Origin: Cephalopachus bancanus
Lineage: Eukaryota; Chordata; Mammalia; Primates; Tarsiidae
DNA: 64,000 nt
Direction of reading: 5' to 3'
Assembly (NCBI GenBank): GCA_027257055.1
Contig: JAPVLO010002647.1
Span: 1 to 64,000, forward strand
Below are positions 11,325-22,749 of this stretch, piece after piece (the stretch's first letter is position 1; the number at the start of each line of letters is the position of its first letter). Below the pieces are notes generated by a model, which saw only the letters and a program-made list of their open reading frames with translations, searched no databases and was not told the DNA's origin. A program made the translations under genes and the position numbers.

Positions 11325-11505
11325 AGTGGATCAATTGAGCTCAGAAATTTAAGGGCAACTTGGACAACATAGCAAGATCTTGTCACTACAAAAAATCAAA
11401 ACATTAGCAGAGAATGATAGTGCATGACTGTCATTCCAGCTACTTGGGAGGCTAAGATGGAAAGTTTGCCTGACCCCAGGTTGTCAAGACTGTAGGTGTG
11501 ATTTG
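11325..11505 (+). mobile_element. Old degenerate Alu remnant
   Basis: Contains GAGCTCAGAAATTTAAGGG, CTACAAAAAATC and GCTACTTGGGAGGCTAAG, which are strongly mutated Alu blocks. A comparable remnant precedes the paralogous block at about 30860-31090, so it belongs to the duplicated unit. Confidence 0.6.
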
Positions 11506-11760
11506 TCCAGGTAATCTCATCTCAGAAGAAATCACAGAGAAGGAGGAGAAAGAAAGAAATGACTGGTTCTCAAGTAAATGTGTCCCAGGTCAGGAGCTAT
11601 GTCTAATTTTCCTACTGGAATGTTATGTTTTCAGAACTTGCAAAACTTTACTACCATACTTGTGATGGTTCTGCCTAATAGGTTTATTTCTATTAGTTTC
11701 TGTTTTTCAAGGGGTTCTGAGAAACACTTCTTCCATACACACCAGAGCCTTCTCTCAGTT
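11480..11760 (+). repeat. Copy 1 of the KZNF-intron segmental duplication (partial)
   Basis: The GTAATCTCATCTCAGAAG ... GCTATGTCT... stretch and the following GATGGTTCTGCCTAATAGG align with 20580, 31150, 53370 (plus) and 47190 (minus). It is truncated by an Alu at about 11745. Confidence 0.8.
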
Positions 11761-11934
11761 TTCTTAGCTGGAACTACAGATACACACTACCATGACTGGT
11801 TAAATTTTTTATTAATTGTAGAGATCATATCTTGCCAGTTGCTTAGGATGGTCTCAAATCCTTGGTCTAAGGCAATATCTCTTCTTGGTGTCCCAATGTG
11901 CTGGAGTTACAGGCTTGAGCCACCACGCTTGGTA
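11745..11934 (-). mobile_element. Truncated Alu
   Basis: Minus strand. Only the end of the right arm and the left arm are present (AGCTGGAACTACAG ... GAGCCACCACGCTTGG). Confidence 0.8.
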
Positions 11935-11935
11935 G

Positions 11936-12262
11936 TTTTTACATTGAAATATGTAATAATTGCAGATACTTTTTGTATATGTTGTGAATCCTTTATCTGC
12001 ATAGTACATACCAAGTTTTCCACCATCATTTGTTGAAACAGCAGTTTTTTCCCCATTTTGTGGGCATAGAAACCTTCTCTTAGATTACTTAATTATATTT
12101 ATTAGGGTTCATTAATTTCACTTATTAGGATTCATTTTGGAGTTTTCTATTTGATTCCATGATCTGTTTGTTTTTCTGTACATCAGTACCACAGTTTTTT
12201 TATTTCCCTAACTTGGTGATATATTTTTTAAAAAGGAAGAATGATACTCTAAATTCCTTTTC
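11936..12262 (-). mobile_element. L1 (LINE-1) fragment
   Basis: The plus strand reads as the reverse of L1 ORF2: a block like CACCATTTATTGAA (here CCATCATTTGTTGAAA), then TTTCCCCATTTTGTGGGC, and TTTCTGTACATCAGTACCA. The copy is old and 5'-truncated. Confidence 0.7.
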
Positions 12263-12554
12263 TTTCTTTTTTTTTTTCTGAGTTGGAGTCTCACTCCTTT
12301 GCCCAGACTGGAGTGCAGTGTCATGCCACACCATCGTAGCCCTGATGGGCTCCAGCAATCTTTCTGCCTCAGTCTTCTGAGTAGCTGGAACTACAGGCAT
12401 GTGCTACCATGTGCAACTATTTTTCAAAATTTATTGTAGAGAGAAAGTCTTACCAAGTTGCCTGGGTTGGTCTGAAACCCTGTGTGGTCAGGCATTCCAC
12501 TAGCCTTGGGCTCACAAAGTGCTGGGATTACTGACTGAGCCACCGAGCCTGGCC
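12263..12554 (-). mobile_element. Alu
   Basis: Minus-strand dimer from the T-rich tail (about 12263) to GAGCCTGGCC at 12554. It was inserted at the edge of the L1 fragment. Confidence 0.93.
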
Positions 12555-12679
12555 TCTTATTATTATTATATGAATATTTTTTGTTTCTTCTGAGTTTTTT
12601 TTCCTAATGTAGGTTTTGCATAAGATAATGCTGCAATCATATCCCCTTTTGTACTGTTTGCATAGAATACGGGAAATCT

Positions 12680-12955
12680 TCTACATATGAACCTGTAAGT
12701 TGCAAACTTTCAAAGATATATAGTTTTTTTTGCATGTTCAATTGTGTAAGAGATTTTTAAAGTTTTTTGTGTTTTATTTCTGGTTTATTTTTTATTTGTT
12801 TATTTTTATGTATTACATGCATGAAAACTATTATATACCAACTACAGTACAGTACTCTATAGTCTACTGTGATAATTGGGTGCCTAGGTTACCTTAGTTG
12901 GATGCACCCTCAAAACAAAGCTCTTTTGTATGTTGGGAACATACTGTATCTTTTT
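12680..12955. mobile_element. Tigger-like (pogo/mariner) non-autonomous DNA transposon, degenerate
   Basis: TATGAACCTGTAAGTTGCAA with CTTTCAAAGATAT near 12686-12718, ACAGTACAGTACTCTAT near 12844 and TTTTGTATGTTGGGAACATAC near 12926 resemble the terminal and subterminal sequence of Tigger elements. The middle is short, as in internally deleted copies. Identified from memory of the family; exact ends uncertain. Confidence 0.5.
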
Positions 12956-12999
12956 CCATTCTCTCTTGGCCTATTTGACTCCTTAAAAGTAAATCTCTA

Positions 13000-13296
13000 G
13001 CAGGGCTCAGTGGCTCAGCCTGTAATCCCAGCACTTTGGGAGACTGAGGTGAGTGGATTGCCTGAGCCCATGGGTTCAAGACCCGCCTGGGCAACTTGGT
13101 GAGACCTCATCTCTACAATTAATTAAAAAAAAATTAGTCTTGCATGGTAGCACACGCCTGTAGTTCCAGCTACTTGGAAGGCTGAGGCAGAAGGATCACC
13201 AGAGACCAGCAGGTCGAGGCTGCAGTGGCTGGGAGTGTGCCACTGCATTCCAGTCTGGGCGACTGAGTGAGACTCCAACTCAAAAAAAAAAAAAAA
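13000..13296 (+). mobile_element. Alu
   Basis: Full-length dimer with an A15 tail. Target duplications GTAAATCTCT lie at 12989-12998 and 13297-13306. Confidence 0.95.
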
Positions 13297-13420
13297 GTAA
13301 ATCTCTGAAAGAGTGCATTGTTCTTTGTTTTTGTTAGTCCATCATCCATTGTAAGGGATTAGGCTATTGAATGAATTTATATTAAAGTTATTAGTGAAAG
13401 CAAATGGCTTACTACTACCT

Positions 13421-13697
13421 TTTTTTTAATTTGGAGTCTCACTCTGTCACTCAGATTGGAGTGCAGTGGCCTGCTGTTGGTCACGGTGACCTCAACCTGC
13501 TGGTCTCAGGTGATTGTTCCACCTCTGCCTTCCAATGAACTGGAACTACAGGCACTTGCCACTACACTGGGTTAATTTTTTGATTTATTGTCTCACCAGT
13601 TTGCCTGGGCTGGTCTTGAACCTGTGGGCACAGGCAATCCTCTCACCTTGGCCTCACAAAATGCTGAGATTATAGGCATGAGCTACTGTACCAGGCC
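13421..13697 (-). mobile_element. Alu
   Basis: Minus-strand dimer, moderately diverged, ending in CAGGCC at 13697. Confidence 0.9.
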
Positions 13698-14029
13698 TAA
13701 TATTGACATTTTAAACTTGATTTTTGTGTTTTTCTGTAGCAATGTTTCTCTTCTTTTTCTCTTACTGGCTTCCTTTTGTGTGTGTATGTGAATGTGTATG
13801 TTTATTAGTGGTTATTTGTCTTGATTACTTTTTAATTTTCTTTTTTGTTTTTTGTACGGATATTTTCTGTGTAATTTCTGTGACAAATGGAGAGTATATA
13901 AAATATCTTAAGGCTTTACTAATGCATCCTAAAGTAATAAGAAGTTATCTTCAATTGCATTCAAGCACTCTAGCTTTTTACATCTCCCTTCCCTTCCCTT
14001 CCTACACTTCACTTCCTACCCTTCCCTTC
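13698..14029. other. T-rich intergenic DNA with a CCTTC-rich tract
   Basis: T-rich and TG-rich low-complexity sequence, then short pyrimidine repeats (TCCCTTCCCTTCCC) at about 13985-14035. Not coding. Confidence 0.5.
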
Positions 14030-14307
14030 ACTACAGGCTCTGCCTGTGATCCCCGCTCTTTGCAAGTCTGAGGTGACAGGATTCCCTGAGACCAGGGATC
14101 CAAGACCATCCTGGACAACTTGATGAGACCTCATCTCTACAGTAAATAAAAAAATAAACCAGGCATGGTAGCATGCACCTGTGGTTCCAGCTACTTGGAA
14201 AAGTGAGGTAGAGGGATCACCTGAGCCCAGAAGGTCAAGGCTGCAGTGGCTTTGAGCATGCCCTTGCACTACAGTATCGGCGGGAGAGTGAGACTTCATA
14301 CAAAAAA
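14030..14307 (+). mobile_element. Alu (diverged)
   Basis: Plus-strand dimer with many substitutions and a short A7 tail. The head lies next to the pyrimidine tract. Confidence 0.88.
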
Positions 14308-14309
14308 AG

Positions 14310-15165
14310 TCTGAAGATAAAGATAGGGTGACATTGAATATAAGAATGACTTTGAATGTAAAGAAGTGTGGTGATAATTTTAAAAATACACTGAGAAACC
14401 AAAGGAATACAACTTTTATAAGTAGAAGACAGATCTGGAAATGCATTACTCAATGAAAGCCACAGGGTGGAAGAGAAGATGTGGCTTTGCTGTTTCCCTG
14501 GAGACTCAACCTCACACATGTGCAGAGCAAACTTTTCCTTGTAGTGTGCTTGCTTCCAGCAGATCTTCCTTCTCACCCAGAGAGAGGTGGCTGAGGCCTT
14601 CTATGTGTTCAGAGTCAGGATCAACGTCTGTGCAATGTGACCCCTTCAACATAAGTTAGTTCTGATAAAAGATTGACCAATATAATGTACAACAGAAGGC
14701 CCAACACATTTTAAGTTAGTGACAGATAAACTTCTTCTTTTTTTGTTTTGATTTGGAGTCTCACTCTGTCACCCAGACTGGAGTGCAGTAGCTGCTCACA
14801 GCCACCGCAGTCTTGACCTGCTGGGCTCTGGGAATCCTTCCACTCAGCCTTCCAAGTAGCTGGAACTACAGGCACGTGCTACCACACCCAGCTCATTTTT
14901 TGATTTGTTGTAGAGATGAGGTCTCACCAAGTTGCCCAAGTGGGTCTTGAACCCACGGGCTCAGGCAATCCAGTCACCTCAGCCTCCCAAAGTGCTGGGA
15001 TTACAGGCTGAGCCACCGAGCCCAGCCAGATAAATTTCTAAAAATGAGGTTATTCTGTCAATAGTTAAATTATTTAGAAAATGCAGAATTTATTATTTTA
15101 AAATAAAATGTGTTCAATTTTATTATATGTAAACATTTTAAAAGTTTATGTTTTCATAAAGCAAA
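14310..15165 (+). repeat. Inverted-duplication arm A (interrupted by an Alu)
   Basis: 14360-14735 and 15028-15165 align with the reverse complement of 22750-23275. Shared landmarks include TCACACATGTGCAGAG, TCTCACCCAGAGAG, GATCAACGTCTGTGCAATG and CACATTTTAAGTTAGTGA. The Alu at 14733-15027 is absent from the other arm. Confidence 0.85.
14733..15027 (-). mobile_element. Alu
   Basis: Minus-strand dimer. Approximate target duplications are AGATAAACTTCT before and AGATAAATTTCT after. Confidence 0.94.
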
Positions 15166-15167
15166 AA

Positions 15168-15339
15168 CTAGCTGGGTGTGGTAGTGCACTCCTGTAGTTC
15201 TAGCTACTTGGAAGGCTGAGGTGGAAGGATTGCTGAAGCCCAAAGCCCAGGAGGTTGAGGCGGTGGTGTCCAGGGGCATGCCACTGCACTCCAGTCAGGG
15301 TGACAGAGTGAGACTCCAACTCAAAAAAAAAAAAAATAC
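15168..15339 (+). mobile_element. Alu right-arm monomer
   Basis: Only the right arm (AGCTGGGTGTGGTAGTGCAC ... GACTCCAACTC) with an A14 tail: a 5'-truncated Alu. Confidence 0.88.
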
Positions 15340-15348
15340 AATGTATTC

Positions 15349-16928
15349 TGAGGGGAGCCAGCCCCTGCAGATACTGGGGGTCCCTAGTAGGAAAGATGGC
15401 ATCAGCAATTAAACTGGAGGGATAGGTAGCAAAAGAAAGAAAGATGGAGCAATAGAGAGAAAGAAATAAAGGGGGGAGAAGAGACTGGACTCTGTCTAGT
15501 GCAGAAGCCAATTCTGAAGGAGGGATAGATATTAAAAGAAAGAGAGAAAGAGACTGGACTCCTGCCTAGTGCAGAAGCCATTTAATGGGACAAACCATAA
15601 GTCTTTTAACCCAAATTTTCACAGGTTAAATAAAAAGACTTTCACGTGAACACAAAGTCAGGTGGATGAGAGGCGTTCCCCCACCCACCAGGTGTTTCCT
15701 CAAGCATGAGGAAGAACAATCCCAATTAAATCACAAGACTATTATGTGAACACAAAGCCAGGTGGATGAGGGGCATCCCCACCCACCAGGTGTTTTCCCA
15801 AGCATGAGGAAGGACAATCCCAAAATTATCTCACGGTTCCTTATGCTTGGTTAATATTCCTCAAAAGCAATACAACAATTCTAACATTATAATATTCTAA
15901 TAATCAATAACTTCTAAAGCTTATGCATACACAACACCTAATGACTAACTTAAATCCTAATACCTTTTTATTCTGTGCTAATTCTACTTACACTATAGGA
16001 ACTCTTAATTATAGCTCAAACCATTTCCTAAAGAATGTGGCCCAGTCCAAAGATCATGCTGGGCTGTTTCTAGGAACAATTGATTACAATCTCTTAACAA
16101 AATGGCTATTCTAAAATGCTATATATCTAACTTGATTTCTATAAAATTTTCTAATTCCTAATCCTAATATATAAAGCTGATCATCAGCAATAAAGCTCCT
16201 AAAATAAAACTGAGATATAAACTGTAAATTGTACTAAGGCCAAAACCATAATTAGTAGAAAATGGAAACAATGAAATGTCTAAAGTTAGCTGTATTCTTA
16301 TTAAACCTCAAAATATCATGTTTGATCATGCTTGAACTAGCATAATTCCCTGACATTAGCATGACCTATTCTACAATACTTTCTATGAGTAGAATAAATT
16401 CAGTTTCTATAATAAGTAGAAAAACCCTACACTAACTGTAGCTAAAAACAGGTTTAAAATAATTCAGCCTAGTCCAAAGTACATGCTGGCCCTTAGGAAT
16501 GTGGCCCAGTTCAAAGTTCATGCTGGACCATTTCTAGTAACTCTAGATAATCATCTATATGTCTAAAGCTGAAAACAGCTCTCCATATGTATATACTAAT
16601 TTTACAAATATGCTTTTAAATCTTATAAAGAATCTTGTACTGTATAGAAGGCTCCCAAATGTGACCTGAGTTTGAATTATATCTAATACCTAAGCCAAAA
16701 CCGCAGTTCATGGGAAACAGGAACAATGAGTTTCTAGAGTTAGCCATGTCTGTCACAGCCACAGAGCCTTCAGCATAGGTCAGCAGTTCCTTTTGGTTAA
16801 GTGTGCCAAATAGAAAAAGGGAAGAGGGAATGTGGTCAACAGCTCCCAAACGCATCCTAGTGGTCTTGGGGCCCACGGTCCACCCTGATCCCTAACGTTC
16901 AGTGGGCCTCTGTGGCCAACTCCCAACA
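15349..16928 (-). repeat. Solo LTR, betaretrovirus-like family (minus)
   Basis: Read on the minus strand it runs from TGTTGGGAG to GCTCCCCTCA, matching the ends of the LTR at 19163-20187. It carries two copies of an ~85-bp unit (AAAGCCAGGTGGATGAGGGG ... AAGCATGAGGAAGGACAAT) and repeated GGCCCAGTCCAAAG motifs. No internal retroviral genes adjoin it. Flanking hexamers GTATTC and ATATAC match at 4 of 6 positions, a decayed target duplication at best. It is longer (1,580 bp) than the other solo copy. Confidence 0.85.
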
Positions 16929-16934
16929 ATATAC

Positions 16935-17232
16935 CTTTTTTTTATTTTTTGGGTTGGAGTCTCACTCTGTTGCCCAGACTGGAGTGCAATGGCCACTCCT
17001 GGCCACTGCAGCCTCAACATGCTGGGCTTTGGTGATCCTTCCCCCTCAGCCTTCTAAGTAGCTGGAACTACAGGCATGCACTACCACACCCAGTTCATTT
17101 ATTTTTTATTTATTGTAGAGATGAGGTCTCGCCAAGTTGCCCAGGTGGGTCTCGAACCCATGGGCTCAGGCAATCCACTCACCTCAGCCTCCCAAAGGAA
17201 CAGGATTACAGGCTGTGCCACCAAGCCCAGCT
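16935..17232 (-). mobile_element. Alu
   Basis: Minus-strand dimer inserted beside the solo LTR. ATATACCTTTT before and GTATACCTTTT after form a near-perfect target duplication. Confidence 0.94.
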
Positions 17233-17699
17233 CAGTATACCTTTTAAGAGATGAATTATCTTTTGTCTGAGGTCTAGGAAAATACCTCTATACTATATCA
17301 ACTTACACTTAGGGCTTTTAAGTATGGATACTATGAAGAAGCATCAAAATATTAATGGTCTGGACTCATTTTTTCCTTAATATGTAAATGATATGACAAC
17401 TGGTTTCCAATATTGTCAATGTTTCTTTGTCATTCATTTCAGTGGCATAAAAATTGTCTTGATCAACCAGCTCAGGTGGAACTTACAATAATTCTCACTG
17501 GGAGCCACAAAAAACCACTCCAATTAGAACTTTCAATGCATATTACATATCAATGTTCTTCAGCATCTATGGAAAACTAGAGATGGCTGCTGCTCACCTA
17601 GTATAGAAGGGTCTATCATAGCTATAATGTAGCAACAGCTGATCACATGCTTTTAAATAAACACTGGGCATGAAGGCATAGATCATGTGAGATGAGTCA
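17233..17699. other. No feature recognised
   Basis: A+T-rich sequence without usable open frames or known repeats. Confidence 0.4.
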
Positions 17700-18330
17700 C
17701 ATCAATACTTTTTGCTTTTCAAAATATTCTCAAATTCTGTCAAAGTGAAAACAAAAGTTTACATGGATTATCTTTATATTTTCCTTTTTAAAGTGCACCC
17801 CATTTTATAACGCTATTCTATATCTGATGTTTATTTCAACTTGACTTTTGATTAAATAAGTTTCCACAGTTTTTTTTTTTTTCAGTTGGAATCTCACTCT
17901 GTCATCCAGACTGGAGTGGAGTGACTGCTCCTGGCCACTACAGCCTCGACCTGCTGGGTTCTGGTGATCCTTCCGCCTCAGCCTTCCAAGTAGTTGGAAC
18001 TACAGGTATGCGCTACCACACCTGACTAGTTTTTGATTTATTGTAAAGATGAGGTCTTGCCAAGTTGCCCAGGCAGGTCTTGAATCCACGGGCTCAGGCA
18101 ATCCACTCACCTCAGCCTCCCAAAGCATGGGATTTCAGGCTGAGCCACCTAGCTCGGCTAGTTTCCACAACTTTTTGAGGGTGCCACATTTTCTCTGTCC
18201 CTTCATTCTTTAAGGGACACTTAGTTTGCTTCCACATTTTAACTTTTGTAAATAATGCTGCCATACACATATCTTTTTCAGGTTCTGCCTTCCATCTTTG
18301 GATAGGCACTCAGAGAAGTTACTCACAGAT
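17700..18330 (-). mobile_element. L1 fragment split by an Alu
   Basis: Reverse L1 3'-region text (GGACACTTAGTTTGCTTCC, AATAATGCTGCCATACACAT) at about 18215-18270, with the preceding A+T-rich part at 17750-17868. The Alu at 17870-18158 sits between them. Confidence 0.6.
17870..18158 (-). mobile_element. Alu in L1
   Basis: Minus-strand dimer. Perfect target duplications AGTTTCCACA lie at 17859-17868 and just after the element at 18160-18169. Confidence 0.94.
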
Positions 18331-18625
18331 TTTTCTTTTTTTTTTTTTTTTTTGAGTTGGAATCTCACTCTGTCACCCAGGATGGAGTGTAGTGGCATAG
18401 TACGCATGGTCACTGCAGCCTCGACCTGCTGGGCTCAGGTGATCCTTCTGTCTCAGCCTTTCAAGAAGCTGGAACTGCAAGGACACACCACCACACACAG
18501 CAAATATTTCGATTTATTGTAGAGATGAGGTCTTGCTAAGTTACCCAGTCTGGTCTCAAATATGCAATCCTCCCACATTGGCCTCCCAAAGTGCTGGGAT
18601 TAAAGACTGAGTCACCAAGCCCGGC
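18331..18625 (-). mobile_element. Alu
   Basis: Minus-strand dimer with a long T tail, ending AAGCCCGGC. Confidence 0.92.
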
Positions 18626-18646
18626 TAATTTTTTTAAACTTTAAAA

Positions 18647-18929
18647 TCTTTTTCTTTTTCTTTTTTCTTTTTTTAAATTGGAGTCTCTCTCTGTCACCCT
18701 GGCTGGAGAACAATGGCAGGCTGACAGCCACTGTATCCTCTATCTTCTTGGTTCAGGTGATACTTCTGCTTCAGCATTGTTAGTAGCTGGAACTACAGGT
18801 GTACACTACCAACCCAGCTTACTTTTTGATATATTGTAGAGACAAGGTTTCAGCAAGCTGCCCAGTCTGGTCTTGAACCCCTGAACTCAGGTAATTCTGT
18901 TGCCTCACCCTCTCAAAGTGCTGGGATTA
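18647..18929 (-). mobile_element. Alu (diverged)
   Basis: Minus-strand dimer that lacks the last ~20 bases of its head (stops after GCTGGGATTACA). Confidence 0.85.
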
Positions 18930-19156
18930 CATCTCAGTATTCTGGCAGAAAAGCGTCAAATTATATGACTTACTCTGTTAGTTTTTTTTTTTAACCAGAA
19001 CTTGCACTTTATCAACTTCCATAGTAGAAAATGGTATTAGTACAAGTTGCTGTATAATGTGGTAAGGGAAATGGGCAGGAAATGGAAAGTACAGTACAAG
19101 GGGCCCCACCATGGGCAGGTCAAGTTGTGTCAGTCTATTGTAACACTGAGAAGATT

Positions 19157-20193
19157 GAGCATTGTTGGGAGCCAGCCATGGAGGCCCGCCTGAGCTTTAG
19201 TGATCCAGGCGGGCTGTGGATCCTGAGACCACTAGAATGAGTTCAGGAGCTGATGGCCCATTCCCTCTTCCCTTCTTTGCTGTTTGGCACATCGCACTAG
19301 CAGGGACTTTGATGATCTAAGCATGAAACTCTGAGAGTATGACAGGCGTGGCTTACTTTAGGAGTCCATTGTTCCCATTTCTCACAGACTGCAGTTTCAG
19401 CTTTAAACTTAACATAATTCAAACTTAGGTCACATTTGGGAACCTTTAATATGGTACAAGCTTCTTTATAAGATTTAAAAGTGTATTTGTAGAATTAGTA
19501 TATACATATAAAGTGCTGTTTCAATCTTAATAATATAGATAATTATCTATAGTTACTAGAAACGGCCCAGCATGAAATTTGGGCTGGGCTACATTCCTTA
19601 GGAATTGGTTTGGGCTATAATTAAGTGTTTCTGTAGTGTAGGTAGAATTAGCATAAAATAGAAAGAAATTAGGATTTAAGTTGGTCATTAGGTGTTGTGT
19701 ATGCATAAGTTTCAAAAGTTATTGATTATTAGAATATTAGAATTGTTGTATTGCTTTTGAGGAATATTAACCAAGCATGAGGAACAGTGAGATAGTTTTG
19801 GGATCCACCTTCCTCATGCTTGAGAAAACACCTGGTGGGTGGGGGCCGTCCCTCATTCACCTGGCTTTATGTTTATGTAAAAGCTTTGTGATTTAATTGG
19901 GATTGTTTTTCCTCATGCCTAAGGAAACACCTGGTGGGAGGGGGAATGCCCCTCACCCACCTGGCTTTGTGTTCAACTGAAAGTCTTGTGATTTAACCCG
20001 TGAAACTTTAGGATAAAAGGCTTACAGTTTGTCCCATTAAATGGCTTCTGCACTAGACAGAGTCCAGTCTCTTTCTTTCTCCACCCATCTCTCTCTTTCT
20101 TTCTCTTTATTTCTCCAGAATAATCGCTGATGCCACCACACCTCTCAGGGACCCTCTAAATCTTTTTGCAGGGGCTGGCTCCCTGCAGAGCAT
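19157..20193 (+). mobile_element. Solo LTR insertion with perfect 6-bp target duplication
   Basis: The LTR occupies 19163-20187 (TGTTGGGAG ... CTCCCTGCA). The target duplication GAGCAT lies at 19157-19162 and 20188-20193. A 6-bp duplication is normal for betaretrovirus-like ERVs. Inside are two enhancer-like repeat units (about 19800-19990), a TATA-like GGATAAAAGG near 20011 and a splice-free U5. It interrupts the head of an Alu that continues after 20188. Confidence 0.93.
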
Positions 20194-20395
20194 GGTGACT
20201 CAAGCATGTAATGCCAGCACCTTGAGAGGCCAAGATGAGAGGATTGTCTGAGCTCAGGGGTTTGAGATCAACCTGGGCAACTTGGTGAGGCCTCACCTCT
20301 ACAATAAACAAATAAATAGTTACCCTGGCATGGTAGCCACTGCACTGTAGTCTGGGCAACACTGTTAGACTCTGACTCAAAATAAATAGATAAAC
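20188..20395 (+). mobile_element. Alu, interrupted at its head by the solo LTR and internally shortened
   Basis: Starts GAGCATGGTGACTCAAGC (Alu head). It keeps the left arm and a right arm shortened between GGCATGGTAG and CCACTGCACTG. The tail is AATAAATAGATAAA. Confidence 0.8.
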
Positions 20396-20559
20396 ACTAA
20401 GATGAACAATCTGGAACAATGATGACATCAATGGTCACAAGGATTCTGAGGATCACAACCCAGACATTAGGTACATGGTAGTGGAGGTATAGGCCTTGGC
20501 CTCATTCACAATCCCATGATCTTCTTGTCCCTAGATTTCAAAAAATAATTTAAAATTTC

Positions 20560-21560
20560 AAAGAGGACATGGTATGCATGACTTGTTTAGATAACTTCAC
20601 CTGAGAAAATAATCCCAGAGAAAATGGGAGGAAGTGAAAGAAATGGCCTATTCTCAAGTAAACATATCCCAGGGCAGGGGCTGTAATCAGTTTCCCTACT
20701 GAACTGTCATGTTTTTAGTACTTGCAAACCTTTCTTCTATACTTGTGATGGTCCTTCCTAATAAGTTTCTTTTAACAAGTTTTTGATCTTGAGATAGTCA
20801 AAGACTGTAACAAACACTTCTCCCAGCATTGCAAAGTTTACTCTTGGTTGTTCATCCATGCTGCTTAGCTACCTTGAAGAGTTCTCACCATGAATTTATG
20901 ATCTGCAGTATTAAAATGTTCCCTTGTGACTATGGAACAGGAAAACGCAAGGTCCCCAAGATTTCTTATTGGGATGGCTTAGATCCTCACATACTACTGA
21001 AGAATGGAAACATGTATTATTAAGGTTCCTTCTGGATGCTCCATCAGCTCCATCCAGAACATGGTTACTAAAACGCATACTTAAACAGAATGGCAAGTAT
21101 GCCCAGAATAAGTCTGGAAGGTCTGACTGAATAATAATTAGCCCAGGCCCAGGGTCTCAGCCTGTCAACCCAGCACTTTTGGAGGCTAAAGTGAGTGGAT
21201 TGCCTGAGCCCACGGGTTTAACTCCAGCCCAGACCATCTGGCGAGACCTCATTTCTACAATAATTTAAAATTAGCCGGTTATGGTAGTGCATGCCTGTAT
21301 TTCTGGCTACTTGGAAGTCTGAGGTGAATGAATCACCAGAGGCCAGCAGATCGACTGGGTTGCCATGAGTGTGCTACTGCACTCCAACCTGGGCGACAGT
21401 GCGAGACTCCAACTAAGAAAAAAAAATAATAATAATTAGAAGAGACTTGCTCTTTAGGATGTTAAAAAAAAAATTGGAGATTACAAAACTTGGGAGATGC
21501 CTGCAGCTGGAATTCAGCATTAAATATATATTTTAACTATTAAATGTAGGTAAAAATTGA
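20560..21560 (+). repeat. Copy 2 of the KZNF-intron segmental duplication
   Basis: Aligns with 53360-54570: CACCTGAGAAAATAATCCCAG, GATGGTCCTTCCTAATAAG, ATGATCTGCAGTATTAAAATG and TGCTCCATCAGCTCCATCC are shared. It lacks the Alus found at 53787 and 54079 but has its own Alu at 21141. The copy fades out near 21560. Confidence 0.88.
21141..21428 (+). mobile_element. Alu in duplicated unit copy 2
   Basis: Full-length dimer with target duplication AATAATAATTAG on both sides. The paralogous site at about 54424-54436 (AAGAATAATTAGAAG) is empty. Confidence 0.94.
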
Positions 21561-21706
21561 CTTTTTTTTTGGCCTATGAGATCAGTACTCCTGTGGTGTC
21601 ATCTGTGTGCATTGTCACCTGATACTGATATGTTCTATTACAGTTGATATTACTTTTATTCACTTGATTATGGTGACTGCTGACACATCTTTTTTGTATA
21701 ATGCAA
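21561..21706. other. Unassigned
   Basis: Short non-repeat stretch with no feature. Confidence 0.4.
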
Positions 21707-21910
21707 TTTTTTTTTGAATTGAAGTCTCACTCTTCTCACCCAGGTTGCAGTACAGTGACTACCATGCATGGCTAATTTTTAAAAAATTATTGTAGAGATG
21801 AGGTCTCACCTAGTTGTCCAGGTTGTTTTCAAACATTTGGATTCAGACAATCCCCTCACCTTGGGCTCCCAATGTGCTGGAATTACAGGCTTGGGTCACC
21901 ATGCCTGGCC
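21707..21910 (-). mobile_element. Alu with internal deletion
   Basis: Minus strand. Most of the right arm is missing between ACAGTGACT and ACCATGCATGGC. Confidence 0.85.
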
Positions 21911-22419
21911 TAATTTTTTGATTATTAATACCTTGGTGAAGTATGCCAAGCATCATCATATTTAATCTGGAAGGTCTCCATTCTTAGATTCTTTTAGAAT
22001 ATAGCTTGCTTTGAAAAATGAGGGCTCTTTTCTTTGAGGTCGATAAGGTCTGATGGTGCTTTTGCAGCCTTCAGTCATGCTGGAGAGTGGTGGCAGAGCC
22101 TGCTGGACCATCACTAACTTCCTCAAGGTGTAACAAAGTGTATGTGTTTTGAAGGTGTATGAAGGTGAAAAATGTTTTCCTAAGACTTGTTGTAGAAAGA
22201 TAGCTGTGAAAAAACTGTGAGGAACACCACTGAAGCATATAGGTGGCTGCAGATGTTGTTTTTAAATGACTACATTGCCCCAAGTGTGGAATGCAACAAT
22301 TCCAAATGAAAATTGGACTTGTTCAAGAAAAACAGATGGACAGAATCAAATAATGAAAGTGAATGTTCCTTTTTATGTAGATATCTCCATAATAAATTAC
22401 AGATTAATTAATGTGGTCC
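21911..22419. other. No gene recognised
   Basis: Mixed sequence with short open stretches and no recognised protein similarity. Confidence 0.35.
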
Positions 22420-22535
22420 CCACTTAGAAGGCTTAGGTAGAGGATTTCTTGAGCCCATAGTTTGAGACTGCAGTGAGACATAATCGTGCCATTACATTCC
22501 AGCCTGTGAGAGAGTGAGACCTACTTTAAACATAA
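22420..22535 (+). mobile_element. Old Alu/FRAM-type monomer
   Basis: GAAGGCTTAGGTAGAGGAT ... TGCCATTACATTCCAGCCTG ... GAGTGAGACCT. This is an old right-arm monomer lacking the lineage-specific CCAACTC end. Confidence 0.7.
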
Positions 22536-22749
22536 ATATACAGCTGATAGAAATTATCTTAAATACTTAAATAGAATATCTTTAAAGACTAGGGATAAAT
22601 TTAAGTATTTTCCAAACACAGAAACATACCTGAGAAATTTGATTACCAATAAGAGCTTCTCTGGAGCACACTTTAAGAAGAAAAAGTCATTCCTCTATTT
22701 GATGATATAATGGAAGTGAAGAGTAAGAAAATTTATAAGGGAATATCAA

